Positions 56,894 through 64,000 of a stretch of 64,000 nucleotides of DNA are shown here, in pieces. This DNA comes from Channa striata (Eukaryota; Chordata; Actinopteri; Anabantiformes; Channidae), in contig CM065181.1 in assembly GCA_033026295.1 (NCBI GenBank), positions 6,357,001 to 6,421,000 on the forward strand. Reading direction: 5' to 3'. Within the stretch, counting starts at the first letter, position 1. Each line of letters starts with the position of its first letter. A model generated the notes under the pieces. That model did no database searches and was not told the DNA's origin. It saw nothing but the letters and a program-made list of their open reading frames with translations. The position numbers and the translations under genes are program-made.

Positions 56894-59884
56894 GTAAGCC
56901 CGAGTAATGAGTGGGAGAGGTCGGGCAGAGCCTCACTGAGAGCTGCTGCCTTTGGTCCAGATACGTGAGGGACATTGTTCGCATCCGTGTTGTCTGTTTG
57001 GTGACTCAGACACTGAAAGGAGACGCTGTGGCCCCTGCATTTCTAAGCCTTTGTCAGAAACAAAGTGCACGGTTACATTAAAGCAGCCACGACCAACGCA
57101 GCTGTGGAAATCTCTGAGAAGAACGCCAGGGTTCATGAAATCGTTTGGGTTAAGCACACCAGCCCATCCACAGTGTGTAGCCGGGGAGCATTAACGTTAG
57201 CTACAGAGCTAATAGCCGCAGTTCCATCTTCGGACAATTCTTGTACATTTGGCAGAGCTTTGGTAGCGTTAGCGTTAAGTTCACCATGCATGTTCTTTAT
57301 GATCCATAATTGTACGTTTTGCAACTTCGCTGACACGACTTACACTGACGCGTGACTGCTGTAAAAATAAGGTTGCACAATCTGTCGGTTAGGATTGACC
57401 CAGTAAAGGTTTACAACCGCAAATAACGTTACCATTTCTGTACAAAACTCAAGCTCGAAACAGACGTAACTAAGACAGGCGATCTGTGAAGTAGAAGTAA
57501 TGCACTTTAACGTGTCATGCTGATTGCTTGGATTGGTCCGAAAATAGGAGTAACTATATACTTTTTCTGAAATGAGAAAAAAACAGGTCATGGTTGTCCG
57601 ATAATAGACTCGTATTCTAACCAACCATTGCCTTCAATGTTAGCCTGTTAGCAAGGGACTCCCAACTGCTGGCTAACAAATGCTAGCCCACTTAGCATTA
57701 CTAGCTTGCCAGTGAGGTGACATAGCTGGTGTGTATCTAAACGTCCTAATGGTGTGTTAGGTACAAATACAACGAACGGTTTGGCATAATCTGATTTCAT
57801 TTTGCAATTCCTGTAATTTGTTGTTCAAGCTTTTCCGAGCCTTCAGAAAATAGCACAGCCACCCAAGCTATGTAAACAAAAACGTTACATGGCGTGGCAC
57901 GTATAGCCTGGGTGTGCACTGTGCAGGTTAAGCTAGCTGTGGAACGGGGCTATCGAGGCCGACAGGCTGCCTTCCACCAGTGTGACAGTGTGCCCGCTGT
58001 GACTAACGCCCCGGGTGTCAGTGACACGGGAGTATTTATATACAACGACACTGGCACTTTGAGACGTGGTTGGAGGCTGTCCGGCTACAAGTACAGATTG
58101 CTAACATTAGCAAAGTAGGCTAATTTAGCAGCATGCTTTGTGACTTGAAGTCCCAACACAGGCCTGCACTGATTTTTTTTTTTTTTTTTAAACAAAGGAT
58201 TAAAAAAAACTCTAAAATCTAGAGGTCCCTCTGTTGCATGATTATGGTTGATTGTATGAGTTTTATTTGACACACTTTGTCTACTAAAATCATGTCAAGG
58301 CATGTCTTATTTGTTCTATTTTTTAACTCCTCACCTATTATAGAAAAATTCATAGAGTTGGTATAAATATTCACACCGCATTTTAATTGGCCTTTTCTGG
58401 GATACGGTTAAATAAAATAACAAAATAGTGGACAAATGTCTCTCTCTCAGTCTTTGACATGAAAAGCTGGTGAGCCTGTGGCTGTACTTGGATGTGCCAG
58501 AAAACCCAATGGCTCAGTGTAACAGACTGCTGGCAGTGAATTAGATCCAGGGCCTGATGTCATGTCTGTCAGTGTCATCATCTTGCTCGTTTTTGTATCC
58601 TAAGTAAATTACAATTACTTAAAACAAGTTTTTAGATGGCTGAGAGTTGGATGTATCCTTGTATTTGCAAGTTATTTTGTTATGGTGGTATGCACATGTG
58701 TATTCTTAATATAAAATTGTGGCCCAAAGCACAGTGCACTACTGTTCAAGGAGCTAAGTACTGGGTGTTTCAGTGTGCAGTTGTGTGGTAGAACTGAGAT
58801 TCTGAAGTACAGTTAGAGGGGTGTAAACAAGGACAAGAATGCAGAGTATTGACATCCAGCCTCTGGCTCCTGTGGTTTTGTGTCTAGCAAGATAATAAGC
58901 CACAGAGGGAAGTTCAGAATCCTTATTGAGCTGATCTGATGGCTTCCTCTTAGGAAGAGAGGCGAGAGGCATCCTGTAACTCACTTGCAATCACACTTTG
59001 TGAGTGTTTGGTTGATGCAGCACAGCTGCAGCCATTCTGCTTCACTGTTAATCAGATCCGTTGTTAATTTGTTGTATAATTAAAAATTGTAGACATGCCT
59101 CATTTTGTTATTACTACAAGCCCATCTGCTGTAGCTTTAGTTTGTAGTTTAGAAGTAGCTATTTATTAACCACTGGAGCACTTACACAATATATTGACTT
59201 TATTTGTGTGCTTCTGAGAAGCAGTGACAGATAATTAGCGCTTAGATTTCTTTTACCAGTGATAAGACTACCACATTTTTTGGATCCACAATATTATTTA
59301 CTTAAAGCTTAATATATCCTACTTAACTGCTTAACTGCACACATGGTCTTATTGACAAATGCTCTCATCAGCTGCTATATGAAGATAAATCAGGATCTAG
59401 AATACTAGAACTATCCTTAGCCCTGATGCTAGCACCCACCAACGGCTAGTTTTTAAAGTAAATATAAACCACAATTTTTAAGTTTGTGTTGTTGATCTAT
59501 GCTTAATGTTAGATGCTGCTTCAGTGTGGTTTTATCACCTGAGTGTTGTTAAAAGTTATCGGGATTGTGCTGATCCCACTGAGTGTAACAGCACTGCAAA
59601 TGACAAGACCACTAACTGTGGTGTGTACATATTTCACTAGTATAGCAATATAGTAACATATTGTAATTTAATATAGTATATTCATGATTATAAATTGCAA
59701 TCCATAGCCATTATCTCTGGGTGCAAATAAAGATAAATTAGTTGGTTAAAAACCTTATGACTACTGGGACATAAGAAAAGAAGGTTCTGGGAATGTTCTT
59801 TAGCTATTGACTCTTGTAAGACATCACCACAGGAGCTTTAAGGTAAGTTGTAATTTCATTTTCATTGCAGTTGTTTGTAAACTA

Positions 59885-60112
59885 AGTCAAAAGTAACATT
59901 TACATTACATTTAGTTACAGACGCTTTTATCTAAAGCAGCTTACATGTGAGGTACAACTGAAGCAAAAAACTGAGAATGAAACACAGGCTTGAAAACTGT
60001 AAGCTAGTGTCATATTCAGGCTCCCGTCCGCTTTGTTTTGCTCATGAACTCCATTCTCAAAGATGTGGGAATCTTGTTTTGACATGCATAGGTTTAAGTG
60101 TCTTGCCATAGG
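59885..60112. repeat. dispersed teleost repeat
   Basis: It starts with acagacgcttttatctaaag and cttacatgtgagg (59918-59951) and includes aagtgtcttgcc near 60096-60107. These are recognisable landmarks of a very common fish repeat (consensus has cagacgcttttatccaaag). Boundaries approximate. Confidence 0.6.
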
Positions 60113-63100
60113 CAATGCCCCCCCCTTCCACCCCCCCTCTATCCTCAGCTCCATGCTCAGCTCCATCCTCATCTCTTTTTCCATCCTTTGGCATTTGGTT
60201 TCTGTGTCTTTCCCATGTCTTCTGTCTGCCTGCCTGCTGTCTGAGTTTTCATTCGGCAATGTCTGTTTCACGTTTTCCTCCTTCTGTCAATGTTGTTGCA
60301 TCGAGTCGGGCTTCTCCGTCCTGACCCAAAATGACAACGTAACTTATCCCTCCTGTTTCTCTCCCCTGGTTTCACACTGGAATTAATACCTAGGTTGCAG
60401 ATCTGCAAAATAGGGAGTTTTGTTGTGACATATTGTCAATCATCATGTTATTCCACTCCAATCAACTCTGATGACTAAGAGGCTGATTTCATGTTGATTT
60501 CATAAAGGGTATTATTTACAATGGGGGGAAAATAAATGCAATCTTTTGGTGCCAGGCCTTCATAATGAATGAATGTTTGGAGGCAGTAACGTATCGTTCA
60601 TAAGGCAGGTCTGTATGTTTGAATGAGCATTGCAGTGTATGTGAGTGTTTGCGTGAGAGAATGATTGACAAGCAAGAAAAGCAGGGGAGAGAGAGGGAGA
60701 AATCTGATCTGGAGCTTGCATTTATGACTCAGGCCCATTTATCCACGATGGGCCTATACACACACAAACACACACACTCTCTTTCTCTTTCTCTCAGACT
60801 AATGGATATTGATTCAGGAGATGGAGACTGATTGTGGTCCTCCAGGCTTAAAGCTGCCAAGTCAGATGCTGAGCAGAGGCCTTAAGCCTAATTCTATATA
60901 AAAGGCAGATTTCTTTTATGATCCCATGACGTGGACGTAAACAGAGAAATGGTGCATCACAGATCAATATGAATGAATGAAGCTAGGTTTGTGGTCACTT
61001 TTTTTACCCATTACAATAGCACCGACTTTGTTCTTACTCAAGAATCTTACTGAAAGAAGAGGGACATGTTACCTAGTGTTCAGGAGCTACTTTTTTACTG
61101 CAAAACCTATAATGTATGGAAACACTCAGTGTTTTGATTAGCTAAGCAATGGGTATCTTTCGCAGTCCAGTCACAGAAATGGTTGTCCACACATTGATTG
61201 TTGATTGGCAGGTCTTTTCTGCAGCCAGCTTACCTTTCAGGACAGGCACCAAAATTCAGTTTTGGTACAGTTACAATATTTACACTATCGGTGGATCTCA
61301 TATTGGCTGTGGTATAAAAAAATTCAAGTCATATACGTATTCTACAGATTCTTTGTTAGTATGATGAAACCATGTACCTTCTCAAGCAATTACGATTCAG
61401 TCTTTATAGTGCCGTAGAAATACTTTGCCTCGTCTTATCATAGATGAAATGTATCCTGCTTTCAAGCTGCCAGTTTTTTTTCTTTGTATTGCTAAGTTCA
61501 CATTGTACTACATTAACTCTTGCAAGGTGTCATTTTTTTAATCCATGCAGACAGAAATATGAAGTACTACACACACCTCTGAGTAACTGGACTGTTTTGC
61601 AAAGGAGAAGAGTAACCATAATAAATGGAAGCCTGCTGGAGGGAAAGATGATAGTTATGAGACTTTGGCCTCATTTAAGAGCAAATGGATGGCTGGGTAA
61701 AAAGCTTTTTTTGAAAAGAGCTGGAGATTACGCTAAATGTAGGCATAAAAAAACTCTGCTTCTGCTCGAACTGTTCCCTTTATTGTGGCATTAAATCGGA
61801 TGTTTCAATGGGAAAAGCATTCATCCCTTAAAATGAAGCACAAGTACAACCCTGAACACATGGTAACATAACCAGCTGCACAGGTACTTGGAAACCACAA
61901 GCAGCACAGGCACAAATATAATTTTGTAAGTCTAAATGACAGACATTTTAGGTAATTTTAAGCAACATATACAATGGTTTGTTTTGGAAGCATAAACATT
62001 CCAAATAATATAACTAAGACCTATTTGCAAGCCTTATTGTGACCATGTACACCATCGACATTTGTTTCTTTTGGGGGGGGGGGCAAGAAAATGATAGAAA
62101 ATGGTGAAATTTCAGTTAGTAAATTATTTAAATTGCTCAGATTTTCCCTTGAGTGCTTGTGTAAACACATAATCTTTGTCATTCCCAATAACAGGTGCAG
62201 GTACATTAAATTTTAAAGGCAGAATAGAGGCAGCAGAGAGAGCCTGACCTGCTCAGTGTGCCGTTAGATCAGTTTGAATGTGAGGAGTGATTTTTCAGAT
62301 TTGCGTTTTTGTTGTTTTCATTTTTCCTTTGTCTGAAATGTTATCTGTAACGTACCCTTGTGAGACATGTGTATGGTAACCTGATGAATTCAAGACCTCA
62401 GATATAGTAACTGGGTATGTGAGATTAAATCCACATCTTACAGAGTTTGTGGGATGGGCTCACAAAAGTTACTGTTTTCTGTCTGGGATGATTAGGTTTG
62501 AGTCTGCCTTATTCTTTTTATGCATTAGTAAACAGCAAGTATATCTGGTTCTTATGTCTAATGTCTGTGCAGACACGATGTAGTGTACAATCAATGTCCT
62601 TTTTTTTTCTCATTCACAATAATAATCTTTCCAATATTGCTAAAACAATGCTATAAGGGTTGTGAGCATTAGCCATAAAAAAAAAATATCAGTACACTTG
62701 AGAATTACAATATTTTGTAATACTGTATCATTTCTCAAAAACACTTTTTTAAATGTTTTAATTAACAGTTTATGTACACAATTTAGGAGCAGAGAGTAGT
62801 TTATGTTGTGCTGTGTTTAGGGATTTCCTAATGCCACTTTGTTCCAGACCGAGTACAAGTACTTACATTTAATACTTGCTGATACAAAGTACTGCTACAA
62901 ATACTGAACTGTTTTACTTCAAGAATTACCTGCTTTCCATTAAAATCCTGAACAGTTTATTGCAGGGAAGCAAACAAATGTACACAGACTGTTGAGTCTA
63001 CTCAGAAATACAAAGATAATTAACTATGTTCGGTGTACTATATAAAACCTTCATTGTTGCCAATGTCAGTGGCAAGTTTTATGTTTTTAAAATCTTGGCA

Positions 63101-63327
63101 AACATAAGTATGACTGTTAGTTACTAGATCTTAGTATTTTAGCACAGCAGAGCTTGCATTTGTAATAAGAATTATAATACAAATTATTTTATTTAGAGCT
63201 ACAAGTGCTTCAAGAAAGATGTAAAGAAAGGGGGGAGTGTAAAAAATATCTAACAGGACAACAATAAAATAGTATGATCTAAAAACATCTTAAGAAAACA
63301 AATATGCTTTCCTGAAAGGGTCTTCTG

Positions 63328-63330
<3 letters not shown>

Positions 63331-63357
<27 letters not shown>
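63331..63357. repeat. poly(T) run
   Basis: 27 consecutive T residues. Could be the tail of a minus-strand retroposon, but no body was recognised. Confidence 0.9.
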
Positions 63358-63361
<4 letters not shown>

Positions 63362-64000
63362 CAGCAAAGCCCTGTCCCCATTGTTTTGAGTGCCTGACTG
63401 GGTTTTAGAAATTGTCTGCAAAGGGAGGAGTTCTGTGAGGTATGTGGGAGCATCACCAGCTGTATTTTTGTCATCATCAGCTACCTGAAAAAATGTTTAA
63501 AGCATTTTTAATTTCTGAACTACCAAGTTTCTTTTGTCTGTTTTGATAATGGCACTGGCATACTTTCTGTGTAGATTTAGAGGTAAAGGTGATGCCAAAC
63601 TCCCACGATACATCTTCTTGTTCAAGTTCTTTCATTTAACAGGCTGTGTAAGGACTGGTCACTGTTTAGGTTTATTTTGGAATTATACTTATCTGTTTTT
63701 CATTGTGTAAATGTAATGTTTTCTTGTAGTTTTAGTCTTTTTCCAATGTGCTGTATAAATGTTAACATGAACTGAACCATCAGGTACATTTCCTATGATT
63801 GCAATAGCACTGTAACAGTGTACTTTGTGAACCACTGTAGGGTTGGTAATTGTACCCAATTACACTGTTCTTAAATGGGGAGGTCCTAAAAATGATAAGC
63901 ACGCACACAAAAGCTCACCCTTTTTTATGATTTGGAGAAATTTGCAAATGCAATTTGGGGTGACTTCAATAAAAGGGGTAAAAAATGCTTTGACATTTCA

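Larger units (their letters stand above)
56400..57000. promoter_or_regulatory. CpG-rich promoter segment
   Basis: CpG dinucleotides are frequent here and rare in the flanks (for example gtcgcgcacggacggacgca). This is the base composition expected of a vertebrate CpG-island promoter and surrounds the putative trio first exon. No TATA box was seen at a suitable place. Confidence 0.7.
56894..64000 (+). other. probable trio intron 1 (5' part)
   Basis: No exon recognised over 7.1 kb. I looked for a peptide like FRKNDEMKAMDVLPILKEK and found none. The first 1.2 kb is still fairly GC-rich. It contains a dispersed teleost repeat (59885-60112), CA/CT-rich DNA at 60758-60797 and a long T run (63331-63357). 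Confidence 0.6.

Noticed and set aside
56386..57194. Several minus- and plus-strand open frames in the CpG-rich segment.
   Set aside because: Stop codons are rare in GC-rich DNA. None has a good start context or family resemblance apart from the exon at 56824.

Overview
The window is vertebrate nuclear DNA, almost certainly from a ray-finned (teleost) fish. The evidence is split genes with GT-AG introns, (CA)n/(GT)n microsatellites, and remnants of Tc1/mariner and L2/Rex-type elements of kinds common in teleost genomes. All family and orthologue names come from recognising the translated exons; no database search was run.

The left two thirds (1-42061, + strand) hold the 3' 24 coding exons of one large gene, membrane adenylyl cyclase type 2 (adcy2). 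The exons run from transmembrane segment 2 to the stop codon. Exon 1, with the N-terminus and first membrane segment, must lie upstream of the window. Every exon joins its neighbour in phase except for one apparent +1 shift inside exon 17, at a run of five A residues, which is either an assembly error or a real lesion. The in-window coding total is 3091 nt, one more than a multiple of three, which agrees with a single extra base. The catalytic residues of both cyclase domains are present. Two G-beta-gamma contact motifs differ from the mammalian form, and the second is split by an intron with a GC donor.

Tail to tail with adcy2, about 2 kb from its stop codon, is a small three-exon minus-strand gene (44087-46903). 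I identify it as cfap90 (C5orf49), a ciliary axoneme protein. A candidate RFX X-box lies just upstream of its start codon. The adcy2/C5orf49 pair is also adjacent in human 5p15.31, so the microsynteny appears conserved. About 3.6 kb further on, a decayed copy of cfap90 exon 1 lies in otherwise non-genic DNA.

From 47 to 56 kb I find no intact gene. This stretch holds a non-LTR reverse transcriptase fragment, microsatellites, a Tc1-like element remnant and AT-rich DNA. At 56.4-57.0 kb a CpG-rich segment carries a likely first coding exon (56824-56893, + strand) resembling the N-terminus of the Rho GEF gene trio, with two short upstream ORFs in its leader. The remaining 7 kb looks like the start of that gene's first intron.

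I found no prokaryotic-type system, CRISPR array, rRNA or convincing tRNA. The most notable points are the exon 17 frame break, the fossil cfap90 exon, the X-box, the GC-AG intron and the altered G-beta-gamma motifs.
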